A stretch of DNA of 33,865 bases from Clostridia bacterium (GTDB taxonomy: Bacteria; Bacillota; Clostridia; Oscillospirales; Acutalibacteraceae), in NCBI GenBank assembly GCA_900766585.1, contig CAAFVV010000036.1, forward strand, positions 1 through 33,865, read 5' to 3'. Shown one piece after another: positions 1 through 8,359 of this stretch (position 1 is its first letter; each line of letters begins with the position of its first letter). The notes under the pieces are model-generated. The model was not told the origin of the DNA and searched no databases. It saw nothing but the letters and a program-made list of their open reading frames with translations. The position numbers and the translations under genes were made by a program.

Positions 1-21
1 ATCTTTTCTCCAGTCTTCCAT
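1..21 (-). CDS. Start of a further phage gene, cut by the window edge
   Basis: A possible ATG at 21 (MEDWRKD...) is preceded on the minus strand by an AAAGGAGACGGGG ribosome binding site that follows directly after the stop of the VapE gene. Only seven codons are visible, so no product can be named. In related phages a small VRR-NUC nuclease often follows the primase/helicase gene, but nothing here shows that. Confidence 0.35.
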
Positions 22-42
22 GAAATCACCCCGTCTCCTTTA

Positions 43-2499
43 TTATACCAGAAACAGGGCCGTTTGGGTAGTTTTTTGACAGGCTGACCGCGCGTTACCG
101 CGCGTTACCGGCTTTTTTGGGTGTTCGGTAACGCCTCGCACGAACGCTTTTTGTGATCCGTACTCTTTTCCGAATCGCATCTGCCCGCCGCTTTCCCAGC
201 CGGCGTTTTTCAGAATTCCGGCTATATCCCGGGATCTTCTGCCGTCGAGATCCGCTACACTCCTGCCCAGACATTCCTGCCAGATTTCTTTTATGCAGAC
301 TTCTTGCCGCACGACCGTCGGCGTGTCGCCCGTGACATTCCCGCTCCAGAACATCATCCGGCGCGTGAGACTCCAGCTGCCCCAGTCGCGGGGTATTTCC
401 TGCTCAAGAAAATTGATGATCGTGTCCGTCCACGGGTGCCGCTCTCTGTGATCATCCTGCACTTTTGCGGCCTCGCGCTCGATTTCCGCCGACAGGTACA
501 GCGGCTCTCCCGCTTTCCACCGCACGACGGCCTCTGCCCAGACCTGATCCCTTTCGTGATCCAGCTGCTGCGTCACGGATTTACAGCGCGGCACGGCGTC
601 GATGTCAAGCGGCCAGAAGCGCCGCCCGCCGGTCTCGTCCCGCAGACATTCCGCGTTGTTTGTCGTGCCGAAAAACACGCACTGCCGCGGCCTGTCCTCC
701 GGGAATTCGGCATAGGCAGCCCGATAGAAGTCGCTCTGCTTGGTAATAAAGGCCTTTGCCTGATTCATCGTGACCTTATCAAAGGCATGCATTTCCGGCA
801 CCTCAATCAGCCATCTTCCGCTGACCGCGTCGAATGCGTTTTTTCCGTCAAAGGTGACGAGGCTGTCCGAAAACCAATCCGCGCCGGCGAGTTTGCGGAG
901 AATCGTGGACTTGTTGCGCCCCTGCGCCCCCACCAGCACGATCACATAGTCGAATTTGCACCCCGGCGTCATGACCCGCGCCACCGCACCGACGATGGCC
1001 TTTCGCGTTACCGCGCGGGTGTAGGCGCTGTCTGCCGCGCCGAGATAATCGATGAACAGGGTGTCAAGGCGCGGCGTGCCGTCCCACGCCAGGGTACGCA
1101 GGTAATCTCTGACGGGATGAAACTGCTGCCGGGCTGCCGACGCTATCACGGCATCCCGCATATCCTGCTTGCTCGGGCGCAGTTTATACCGCGTTTCGAA
1201 CAGCTTCCGCAGCTCGGTTGTGTCCGCGTCGGACCAGTATCCGTCTTCGTTCCTCCACGGCAGCCCTTCGGCGGTGCGCAGCCGGTTGGCAAATACGTCC
1301 TGCCGGGCGCAGCCGTGCAGCTCCGGGGCGTTTTGGATGATGAGCATGACATTGTTCAGGGTTTTCTCGTATCCGCCCGTAGAGCTGAGTGTCAGCTTGT
1401 CCGTCCACGCGAGATCGCTCTCCCCCTGCGGCTGGCTTTCGACACCGGCAAAGTCCTCTGCCGCCCGTTTGCTCCGCACGTCGGGCAGCGTCATCGCATA
1501 TTCACACATCGCGACGAAGCTCGGGAGCTTTACGGTCGGCGTATTCGGCAGCGCCTCTTCATCCGCGTCGCCGTACTTGTGCAGGCGCACAAGGTCAAAG
1601 GCATTTACAAGGCGGCCGCCGCAGGGATCTGTTGCGTGGTGGCTGTATAAAAATTTGCCGTCGTCGTACAGCACGGCGCCGCCGGTGGTCGAGCCGCCGA
1701 GATAGGTATAGCGCCCCGGCATATTGTCCACCGGCTCATAAATACCGGGAAGCAGCTCGTCCATTGCACGCTGTATATCATAGGTGCGGCAAAATGCACC
1801 CACAACGCCGTTTTTGCCCTCTGGGTCCCCCTGCTTTACCGCCAGCTTGGTAAACTGCGCCTGCCCCGGCAGAGCAGGCCACGCCGTCACATCGTGCCAA
1901 TCCGCATAGGTGCCGAGCATACCGTCCGCGGAGATAAAGGGCTTGTCGCCGACAATGTACACATATTCGCTGTCGGCGCAGCAGCTCGGCCAATACATAA
2001 GGCGGCACGGTTCAAAGGTCGTCGGGTCGGCGAATTCAAGGCCGATATATTCGGCAGCTTTGCGGGCTATGGGCTCATATTCGTCCGCGGTAACGGTTCT
2101 GTCCAGCGGCAGAAGCACGCGCAGACGCGGTGCGGCCGGTTGGTGTTTACGGGTGCTGTAAACGCAGTACCCGCAGCCCATAGCCTCCACACGGCGCAGT
2201 ATATCGTCTTTATGCCCTGCGGGTATGTTGTCAAGGTCAAGAGTGATAATATCACGCCCGGCCACATTGTTGGCCTTGCGGCGTGGTCCGTTTAGCGTGC
2301 CGCCGACAAATCCGCCGACATCCTTGAGGTCGTCCTGCTGCGCTTTTTTAAGGTTCAGGTATTCCGCAAGGGTTTCCTTGCCCCTTGCGGGCACCTTTAA
2401 CTTCTCCCACAGCTCCGATACCATCAGCGTCTGCGTAATCCATGCGGTGGCGCGTCGGCTGCTGCCCGCGGCTATGCTGATCTTACGGTCGTTTTGCAA
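43..2499 (-). CDS. Phage primase/helicase, virulence-associated E (VapE) family
   Basis: An 818-residue replication protein. The N-terminal third resembles a primase-like fold (LDLDN near residue 85, PRLRVLLPLDR further on). The C-terminal half is the VirE/VapE P-loop ATPase: Walker A GAQGRNKST at residues 524-532, Walker B-like WLIEVPEMHAF about 30 residues later, then a GTTNN sensor-like motif. By family it should prime and unwind phage DNA. The start chosen is a TTG at 2499, preceded by GGAGGTGATCACC; the frame stays open upstream to 2634, but that stretch lies antisense-of-frame inside the DUF4406 gene and has no good start. It overlaps DUF4406 by 17 nt, which suggests translational coupling. 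The 3' end of the gene carries iteron-like repeats. Confidence 0.88.
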   Translation of the reverse strand: MQNDRKISIAAGSSRRATAWITQTLMVSELWEKLKVPARGKETLAEYLNLKKAQQDDLKDVGGFVGGTLNGPRRKANNVAGRDIITLDLDNIPAGHKDDILRRVEAMGCGYCVYSTRKHQPAAPRLRVLLPLDRTVTADEYEPIARKAAEYIGLEFADPTTFEPCRLMYWPSCCADSEYVYIVGDKPFISADGMLGTYADWHDVTAWPALPGQAQFTKLAVKQGDPEGKNGVVGAFCRTYDIQRAMDELLPGIYEPVDNMPGRYTYLGGSTTGGAVLYDDGKFLYSHHATDPCGGRLVNAFDLVRLHKYGDADEEALPNTPTVKLPSFVAMCEYAMTLPDVRSKRAAEDFAGVESQPQGESDLAWTDKLTLSSTGGYEKTLNNVMLIIQNAPELHGCARQDVFANRLRTAEGLPWRNEDGYWSDADTTELRKLFETRYKLRPSKQDMRDAVIASAARQQFHPVRDYLRTLAWDGTPRLDTLFIDYLGAADSAYTRAVTRKAIVGAVARVMTPGCKFDYVIVLVGAQGRNKSTILRKLAGADWFSDSLVTFDGKNAFDAVSGRWLIEVPEMHAFDKVTMNQAKAFITKQSDFYRAAYAEFPEDRPRQCVFFGTTNNAECLRDETGGRRFWPLDIDAVPRCKSVTQQLDHERDQVWAEAVVRWKAGEPLYLSAEIEREAAKVQDDHRERHPWTDTIINFLEQEIPRDWGSWSLTRRMMFWSGNVTGDTPTVVRQEVCIKEIWQECLGRSVADLDGRRSRDIAGILKNAGWESGGQMRFGKEYGSQKAFVRGVTEHPKKPVTRGNARSACQKTTQTALFLV
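91..134. repeat. Iteron-like repeats of CGCGTTACCG
   Basis: CGCGTTACCG occurs twice in tandem (91-100, 101-110) and the 9-mer CGGTAACGC follows inverted at 126-134. The 14-mer CGCGTTACCGCGCG at 91-104 recurs at 1004-1017. All copies lie inside the VapE gene. They may be replication-protein binding sites or only a coding repeat. Confidence 0.45.
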
Positions 2500-2809
2500 G
2501 GTGATCACCTCCGGCTTTGTCGTCTTCGAGATGGCGGATGCTCTTGTCGATGTAGCAGCAGTAAGCGTGTTCGACCGCCGCACCCGCACTTTGCCGAAAG
2601 CCCGGCAGAAAAGCAACCACATCTGCGGTGTCAATCATTGCAAAGCATATCCGCATATAATCGGCGGGGCGCATCCCCTCAGGCAGCGCGGCCGGTGTCA
2701 GCACCGTGTATCCGCGCGCTATGTAGAAATTTTCTGCATCCGCAAACTTTTCCCTGTAGTCCGGATCGCCGGTAATCTTTCCGGCTATGTACAGCTTGGG
2801 CTGCATCAT
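2483..2809 (-). CDS. DUF4406 protein (nucleoside deoxyribosyltransferase-like fold)
   Basis: A 108-residue protein starting MMQPKLYIAGKITG, with the DUF4406 signature: YIAGKITG at the N-terminus, a RGYTVLTPA strand, then DTADVVAFLPGF and a SAGAAVEHAYC helix. The family is related to nucleoside 2-deoxyribosyltransferases, which cleave N-glycosidic bonds, but the substrate of phage versions is unknown. A role in nucleotide salvage or modification during replication is only inference. Ribosome binding site GGAGAAAGGGTG overlaps the end of the upstream PAPS-reductase gene; either of two consecutive ATGs (2809, 2806) could be used. Its end contains the ribosome binding site of vapE. Confidence 0.85.
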   Translation of the reverse strand: MMQPKLYIAGKITGDPDYREKFADAENFYIARGYTVLTPAALPEGMRPADYMRICFAMIDTADVVAFLPGFRQSAGAAVEHAYCCYIDKSIRHLEDDKAGGDHLAKRP

Positions 2810-2812
2810 TAT

Positions 2813-3886
2813 TCACCCTTTCTCCGCCGCGCTTTTCTTTCGGGCTTCCTTGTAGGCGTTGTACTTTTGCCGATACATATAGCTTTTGCCGAATATGTTC
2901 CATGCCGCCTTGACAACGTTCGGCTCATACGGGCGAATCAGTTCTAAATCGTCGATCGCCTTGTATGAGATCGGACAGCCGCAGCACCCCGTCCGCGTAA
3001 GCCCGTAAACCTCATAGGCATCTGAGTATCTGATGCCGTAGTATTCCTTGTACCAGGCTTTATCTGCGTCGGAGACGTAATACAGCGGACGCAGCCGAAA
3101 TTGTCCGCTGCTTGTCTCGGTAAAACAAAGCGCCGTATTGTCCTTTCGCGGCACGGAACGCATGCCGCCCTCGTCCCGGCGCTCTCCTGTAATGATCATG
3201 TCATAGTCTTTCTGCACCCTGTGCGCAGCCTGCTTCTTGCAATAGTCGCAGCACTTTGCGCTGATCTGAAAATCAGGGGGACATTCACCGATAAAATCGC
3301 GCATATACTTTGAGCTGTTGATCACAAGCTGAATATTCGGGCGCGGCTCTCCCGCCGAGTTGCAGCAGCAGAGAAAATTGATGACGCTTTCGCATTTCGG
3401 GTATCTTTCCTTGAGTTCTTTTCTCTTTGCGGCCTTGTCCTCGGCGCTGTCGTATTCCGCGGCGATCGAGAGCGGTACGTTCTTTTTCTGCCATTCGCTC
3501 AGCCCCGCGCTCATGATTTTGGAAACAAACGGCACGCCGTATTTCCTTGTTGCCTGTACAATCCCCACCTTCGGCCGGACTTCCTCGATTTCGACGCCGT
3601 ATTTCTCTGCCGTTGCCTTGACGTGGTCTTTGGTCGCCCGCATTTCCAGTCCCGTATTGAAAAATACATATTTCACGGGCGGGAGCCTAAACAGATGCCG
3701 GGCCCGCTCGATGACATCAATCATGATGTCGCTGTCAGACCCGCCCGAATACGAGCAGATCGCGTGAGGATGCTGTTTCAGATGCCTCACCACAAGGCTC
3801 TGTATGGCCGTAAATTTTGCCGGTGCATCAAAATCGGCATACGGCGGCCTGTCCGTGTAAACCTTACTTCTGTATACGTCTTTCAT
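2813..3886 (-). CDS. Phosphoadenosine phosphosulfate reductase family protein (phage PP-loop ATPase)
   Basis: A 357-residue protein with the PP-loop SGGSDSD at residues 47-53, the signature of N-type ATP pyrophosphatases that adenylate a substrate. Cysteines cluster at 173-175 (CCC), 212-216 (KCCDYC) and 301-304 (CCGC), so an iron-sulfur cluster or thiol chemistry is plausible. GERRDEGGMR near 234 is a further conserved-looking motif. Phage members are usually named PAPS reductase, but the same superfamily includes DndC (DNA phosphorothioation) and tRNA thiolases, so actual sulfate reduction is doubtful. It lies 2 nt downstream of the methylase gene in the replication block; ribosome binding site GAAAGGACGAATAAGG. 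Confidence 0.87.
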   Translation of the reverse strand: MKDVYRSKVYTDRPPYADFDAPAKFTAIQSLVVRHLKQHPHAICSYSGGSDSDIMIDVIERARHLFRLPPVKYVFFNTGLEMRATKDHVKATAEKYGVEIEEVRPKVGIVQATRKYGVPFVSKIMSAGLSEWQKKNVPLSIAAEYDSAEDKAAKRKELKERYPKCESVINFLCCCNSAGEPRPNIQLVINSSKYMRDFIGECPPDFQISAKCCDYCKKQAAHRVQKDYDMIITGERRDEGGMRSVPRKDNTALCFTETSSGQFRLRPLYYVSDADKAWYKEYYGIRYSDAYEVYGLTRTGCCGCPISYKAIDDLELIRPYEPNVVKAAWNIFGKSYMYRQKYNAYKEARKKSAAEKG

Positions 3887-3888
3887 CC

Positions 3889-4800
3889 TTATTCGTCCTT
3901 TCCCGAAGAATCGGCCTGTGCCGTCTCGCTTTCCGCTTTTTGCAGATTGGCGACAGCCTGCTCGAAATAGCTCTCTTTCAGCTCGATTCCGATATGCCTG
4001 CGCCCCATTTTCAGCGCTTGATAACCGGTGGAGCCGATACCGTCAAACGGATCGAGAACAATGTCGCCCGGATTCGTCCACAGCTCGATGCAGCGTTCAA
4101 TCACGGGAAGCTGCAGGGGGCATATGTGCTTCTCATCCTTATCCGTTCGCGCCGATGATCTCTGCAAGGTAGCGCTCTGATTGATATCCCACCACACCGG
4201 AGCCGGGTATTCTTCCCACACGGGCGAGGCCACCTGCTGCCAATGGTCGACAGGATAGGTCTCGTGCGTGTGCTCGATCATTTCGGGATTCGCGCCGGGC
4301 TTGCGGAATGTGATCACATAATCGGGGATGCCCATTCGGCTCATCGCGCTGTCCTTGCGGATCTGTTTGTGGAGCAGCCCGAGCGCTTTTGTACGCTGCA
4401 TTTCCACGACAGGATTTTTCCAGATACACACCTCGGAATGGAATATGAACCCCGCCGACTGCATCCAGCGAATCACATCCCCGCGAAAATCTTTAACGCC
4501 GATAAAGCCGTCCCGCTCCTTCATGGCCGGCAGATTCATGCAGTGGATGGAGACCAGCCGCCCCGGCATCGTGATCCGAAGCCATTCCGCGCAAAGAAAG
4601 CGGTAGTGCTCCGCAAATTCTCCGTAGTTCTTGCTGTTGCCGAGATCGCGGTCGCTGTTGGAATAGGTGTACAGACTGGCAAACGGGATCGAAGTGAGGG
4701 AATAGTGGATGCTGTTGTCGGGGATCCCCCTCAGCAGTTCGCAGCTGTCTCCGTTATACACCGCCCAATTGCGGCCGGCTGCCTGATTTAATACGTTCAT
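3889..4800 (-). CDS. DNA modification methylase (beta-type N4-cytosine/N6-adenine)
   Basis: A 303-residue SAM-dependent DNA methyltransferase. Catalytic motif IV precedes the SAM-binding motif I, as in beta-class enzymes: motif IV region SIPFASLYTYSNSD starts at residue 37, motif I DPFDGIGST is at 250-258, followed by GRRHIGIEL. The catalytic tetrapeptide in these families is usually (D/N/S)PP(Y/F); here it reads SIPF, encoded TCG ATC CCG TTT. The enzyme could protect phage DNA from host restriction. It sits 4 nt from the helicase gene and 2 nt from the PAPS-reductase gene, so all three should be co-expressed. Start ATG with GCAGGAGGG upstream. Confidence 0.9.
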   Translation of the reverse strand: MNVLNQAAGRNWAVYNGDSCELLRGIPDNSIHYSLTSIPFASLYTYSNSDRDLGNSKNYGEFAEHYRFLCAEWLRITMPGRLVSIHCMNLPAMKERDGFIGVKDFRGDVIRWMQSAGFIFHSEVCIWKNPVVEMQRTKALGLLHKQIRKDSAMSRMGIPDYVITFRKPGANPEMIEHTHETYPVDHWQQVASPVWEEYPAPVWWDINQSATLQRSSARTDKDEKHICPLQLPVIERCIELWTNPGDIVLDPFDGIGSTGYQALKMGRRHIGIELKESYFEQAVANLQKAESETAQADSSGKDE

Positions 4801-4804
4801 ATTT

Positions 4805-6172
4805 TTAACACCCTCCTGCTGTCAGCCACGCGGGGATCGCCATCGTGACGGTCGGCGTGTACGGCTCCGACATGCGGAACGTCGCGCGCACATCCTCGGC
4901 GAGAATCTCCTGCGTGTGGGACACCATTTCCCTGATCATTGTTTTGCACTGCTCTTCTTTGCGGCGTATGTTTTCGCACACGGCGCCCTCCGCTTCGGAG
5001 GTGACAATGTAGACGTTGACTTCATGCCGCTGCCCGAAGCGGAGGCAGCGGCGGATAGCCTGATACATCATCTCGTAGCTGTCCGACAGACCGACAAATA
5101 TCATGTTGTGGCAGTATTGCCAGTTCAGCCCGAACCCGGCAATGCTCGGCTTTGTAATCAGTCTGCGGCAAAACCCCGCCGTAAACCCCATCAGCGCGGA
5201 TTCCTTCGATTTCGGGCTGTCGGAACCGCGGACCTCCCTCGCCTGAGAGATTTCCTGTTTAAGACAGTCGGCTTCGTCGTTTAAGTCACACCAGATAAGC
5301 CACTGAGCCTCCGGGTCTTTATCCACAATCGAGGCCGCCTGTGCGCAGCGCTGTGCGAGACTTGCCCGCCGGGCGTTTCGCCTTTCGGACAGAGAGGACG
5401 CAACCGGGAGATCTGACGGCACGGTAATATACCGCATATTCAACGCGGGGAGGTCGTATCCGTTCCCGTCATATCCGAGGTCAGCCGGCGTTGTCAGAAC
5501 GACGGCCCACCCCGCGAGCCACTGCCAGAAGTCGTTCTGCGCGTGCCCTTTCAGCCGCCATTTGCTGGTCTCGCCTCCGTCATGCACAAAGAATGTGGCG
5601 AGCATCTCGGAACGTTTCATCACACCGAGAAACTCCGCCTGATTGCCGAGCTCCATGTAATCGTTCGGTGCGGGCGTGGCCGTGCAGGACAGCTTGTACT
5701 TTACCGCGGCGCAGTTGTCGATGATCTGATTCCGCATTTTGCTGCTGTAATGCTTCAGGATCGAGCTCTCATCGAGGACGATACCGCCGAACACGGACAG
5801 GTCAAAATGATCGAGCATTTCGTAGTTGGTGATGTTGATGCCGGGCAGAACATCGTCCTGCGTCCGGCATATGTTCACAGAGTATCCGAATTTCGCCCCC
5901 TCGCTCCGCGTCTGCCGCGAAACTGCAAGCGGCGCAAGAATCAGGCACGGCTCTGCTGTCTTTTCCGCTACAAGGCGCGACCACTCCAGCTGCTGGATCG
6001 TCTTGCCGAGCCCGCAATCTTCAAAGAGAGCGGCCTTGCCTTTTTTGAGCGACCATGCCACGATGTCCTTCTGCCAATCAAACAGCGCGGGATTCATCTC
6101 TTCTTTCTTCACGCTGAAACCGCAGCAGGGAACTGCCCGCGCTTTGGTTTCCAGAAATTCTTCATAGTCCAT
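4805..6172 (-). CDS. Phage SNF2/DEAD-type helicase
   Basis: A 455-residue superfamily 2 helicase. Walker A is EDCGLGKT (51-58), motif II is VLDESS (132-137, DES in place of DEAH), motif III is CTATPAPND (163-171), and a C-terminal helicase domain contains FGLNWQYCHN and QAIRRCLRFGQ (motif VI). It should translocate on or unwind DNA during phage replication. It is compact and shows no extra nuclease domain. The ribosome binding site TTAGGAGACAAAGCCT lies in the short space after the polymerase stop. The pairing of this helicase with a DNA methylase is common in Firmicutes phages. Confidence 0.9.
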   Translation of the reverse strand: MDYEEFLETKARAVPCCGFSVKKEEMNPALFDWQKDIVAWSLKKGKAALFEDCGLGKTIQQLEWSRLVAEKTAEPCLILAPLAVSRQTRSEGAKFGYSVNICRTQDDVLPGINITNYEMLDHFDLSVFGGIVLDESSILKHYSSKMRNQIIDNCAAVKYKLSCTATPAPNDYMELGNQAEFLGVMKRSEMLATFFVHDGGETSKWRLKGHAQNDFWQWLAGWAVVLTTPADLGYDGNGYDLPALNMRYITVPSDLPVASSLSERRNARRASLAQRCAQAASIVDKDPEAQWLIWCDLNDEADCLKQEISQAREVRGSDSPKSKESALMGFTAGFCRRLITKPSIAGFGLNWQYCHNMIFVGLSDSYEMMYQAIRRCLRFGQRHEVNVYIVTSEAEGAVCENIRRKEEQCKTMIREMVSHTQEILAEDVRATFRMSEPYTPTVTMAIPAWLTAGGC

Positions 6173-6184
6173 AGGCTTTGTCTC

Positions 6185-8170
6185 CTAATCCTTCTTGAAA
6201 AATCCGTTCACCCACCCGTCGGCATTGAGCGGCAGATCCGGCGCCCACGGTACAGATGCGGTCATCAGCGCGACTACCTCGCCGAGATAGTCACGCCCGT
6301 CATCCGGGCATTCAACGATGATTTCATCGTGTATGTGGAATACCACGGGAAACCCCGCCGCATCCAGATGCTCGATGGCCTGCGCCAGACAATCACGGGC
6401 GATGGCCTGCACGCAGTTCTCGACGAGCTTGCCGCCGTAGGTTTCGATGCGTTTCCATTTCTTTGTGGTCTGGTCCATACCCATATACGATATTGAGGGG
6501 TTGCCCCATTGGTTCTCGCCGATCTGCGGGGCGATGTAAAACAGTTTTCTGCCGCTCGGAAGGGTAATCGTCAGGCGGTCGGTATTTTGGTCGGTGTCCC
6601 ATTCGTGCGCCAGCACAAGACGGCTTACGCCCACGCTGCCGCCTTGCCGGATGACCTGCACGGCGGCGCTGTCCATCTTATACCAAAGATCCCGTATGCG
6701 CCGATTGGCATCGCGCCAACGGCTCACGATATCGGGAAGATCCGCCTCCGGTATGCCCATATCCAACGCGCCCATGTTGATCAGCGCGCCGACGCCGCCT
6801 TGATAGCCGAGGGCCAGCTCGGCAACCTTGCCTTTTTGCCGGAGCGCGTATTCGGGGTTGCCTTTTTTGATGCGCTCCAACGGCACGCCGAACATTTGCG
6901 ATGCCGAGGCCTCATATATTTTGCCGTGCGTGCGAAACACCTCAAGCCGCCACTCTTCACCGGCAAGCCACGATATCACCCGCGCCTCTATCGCTGAGAA
7001 ATCGGCATCAACAAGCACGCGCCCGGGTGCGGCGACAAAGGCGGTGCGGATAAGCTGGGATAGCGTGTCCGGCACGCTGCCGTAAATCAGCTTCAGGGCA
7101 TTGAGCTTGCGCTCTTTAACGAGTTCGCGGGCAAGTTCCAACGGCTCCGTATAGGTGCGGGGCAGGTTTTGCACCTGCACCAGCCGTCCGGCCCATCTGC
7201 CGGTGCGGTTGGCCCCGTAGAATTGCAAAAGCCCACGCACGCGCCCGTCTGTACACACGGCCTGCTCGATGGCGTCGTATTTTTTAGTGCTCGTCTTGCC
7301 GAGCTCCTGCCGAATCTCCAGTATGCGCTGCACCTCCGGGCTGTTATCGTCGCGGGCGAGCATTTTAGCCACGGTATCCTTGCGCAAGGCATCGATTTTC
7401 TCCCCGGTTTCGGTCTCCAGCCAAGCGGACAGCTGCTGTACACTGTTCGGGTTATCCACTCCGGATATACGCACCGCCTCTGTCGTAAGACGGTTGCGAA
7501 CCGCCGCGCCGAGCTCAAGGGCGCCGTTCACCATAGCCATATCCACGGCGACGCCGCGGCTGTTGATAAGGAGATCGGTTTCCCATTCCTTTTGCACAAA
7601 GTCTGGCACGGGTACCGCCGAAAGCCTGCGCTCAATTTCCATTTCGGTTGTAACATCCTGGCGGTTATACTCTTTGAATAACTCCCAACGCTCCGGTGCG
7701 TGGTGCGGGTAGTTCCGTGTTCTGCCGCCGTTTGCCTTTGATGGGGCACACGGTACGCAGAAATAGCGTATAAGGGCTTTGCCGGTATTCAGCTTGCGTT
7801 TATCCTCCGGCAAGCCCAACGCTCTGCCTGTGGCATCCAAGCCTGCCGTATAGCCTGCATACAAGCCGTGGAACATTGTGCAACGCCACTGTGCCGGTGG
7901 CAGCTGCCTGCCCATATACCGGGACAGGCAGCCCCACTCAAAGGTCGCATTGTATGCGTGTTTTAAGCACTGCGGATCAAGCAACGCCTCGGCAACCCAC
8001 TTGGGGAGTGTTTCGCCCTGGGCAAAATCACAGCACACCGGCTCCGCACCGTTAAGGGAGTAGGCAAAGAGGAGGATCTCAAAGTCGGGGCTTTGTATGT
8101 ACTTTTGGGCACCGGCTTTTTGTATCGGCACGCTTGAAAATGTTTCAAGGTCAATACTTAAATGATCCAT
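6185..8170 (-). CDS. Phage family A DNA polymerase
   Basis: A 661-residue replicative polymerase. The N-terminal 3'-5' exonuclease-like domain begins with SIDLETF (Asp7, Glu9) and ends near YNRQDV (Asp172). Polymerase motif A is DADFSAIEAR (388-397), motif B lies around RQKGKVAELALGYQGG (444-459), and motif C is FHIHDE (611-616). All key residues are present, so the enzyme should be active and replicate the phage genome. The start ATG at 8170 follows AAAAGGAGGTAAAAGAGT. A hairpin and a possible 28-codon leader lie just upstream. Stop to the helicase start is 12 nt. Confidence 0.95.
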   Translation of the reverse strand: MDHLSIDLETFSSVPIQKAGAQKYIQSPDFEILLFAYSLNGAEPVCCDFAQGETLPKWVAEALLDPQCLKHAYNATFEWGCLSRYMGRQLPPAQWRCTMFHGLYAGYTAGLDATGRALGLPEDKRKLNTGKALIRYFCVPCAPSKANGGRTRNYPHHAPERWELFKEYNRQDVTTEMEIERRLSAVPVPDFVQKEWETDLLINSRGVAVDMAMVNGALELGAAVRNRLTTEAVRISGVDNPNSVQQLSAWLETETGEKIDALRKDTVAKMLARDDNSPEVQRILEIRQELGKTSTKKYDAIEQAVCTDGRVRGLLQFYGANRTGRWAGRLVQVQNLPRTYTEPLELARELVKERKLNALKLIYGSVPDTLSQLIRTAFVAAPGRVLVDADFSAIEARVISWLAGEEWRLEVFRTHGKIYEASASQMFGVPLERIKKGNPEYALRQKGKVAELALGYQGGVGALINMGALDMGIPEADLPDIVSRWRDANRRIRDLWYKMDSAAVQVIRQGGSVGVSRLVLAHEWDTDQNTDRLTITLPSGRKLFYIAPQIGENQWGNPSISYMGMDQTTKKWKRIETYGGKLVENCVQAIARDCLAQAIEHLDAAGFPVVFHIHDEIIVECPDDGRDYLGEVVALMTASVPWAPDLPLNADGWVNGFFKKD

Positions 8171-8201
8171 ACTCTTTTACCTCCTTTTCGTAAATTTATT
8201 T

Positions 8202-8230
8202 GGCGTGCTTTCCCAGCTTTATAGCACGCC
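8202..8230. promoter_or_regulatory. Hairpin upstream of the DNA polymerase gene
   Basis: GGCGTGCT (8202-8209) pairs with AGCACGCC (8223-8230) around a 13-nt loop. It lies about 25 nt before the polymerase ribosome binding site and overlaps the stop of the putative 28-residue ORF. No T-run follows, so it is a poor terminator; attenuation or mRNA stability are alternatives. Confidence 0.45.
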
Positions 8231-8305
8231 AGCCCCAATGAGCGCATTTGCTGTATCGTTGAGTTTCTTTGGGTGGGTGTCAGAAACACCGCTTAAACCC
8301 AGCAC
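8219..8305 (-). CDS. Possible 28-residue leader ORF before the polymerase gene
   Basis: A GTG at 8305 follows AAAGGAGCGAG and opens a 28-codon frame (VLGLSGVSDTHPKK...GAGVL) ending in TAA inside the hairpin at 8202-8230. It fills most of the only sizeable gap in the replication block (8171-8359). The Shine-Dalgarno spacing is short, about 4 nt. No homology is recognised; it may be a leader peptide, a tiny phage protein or chance. Confidence 0.3.
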   Translation of the reverse strand: MLGLSGVSDTHPKKLNDTANALIGAGVL

Positions 8306-8359
8306 CTCGCTCCTTTAATTTCAGTGGTTTTGTCTGCCAGGGCATCAAAGGTGCAAGTA

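Noticed and set aside
304..1650. 448-residue open frame antisense to vapE
   Set aside because: Low-quality composition and no family match, while the opposite strand has clear ATPase motifs.
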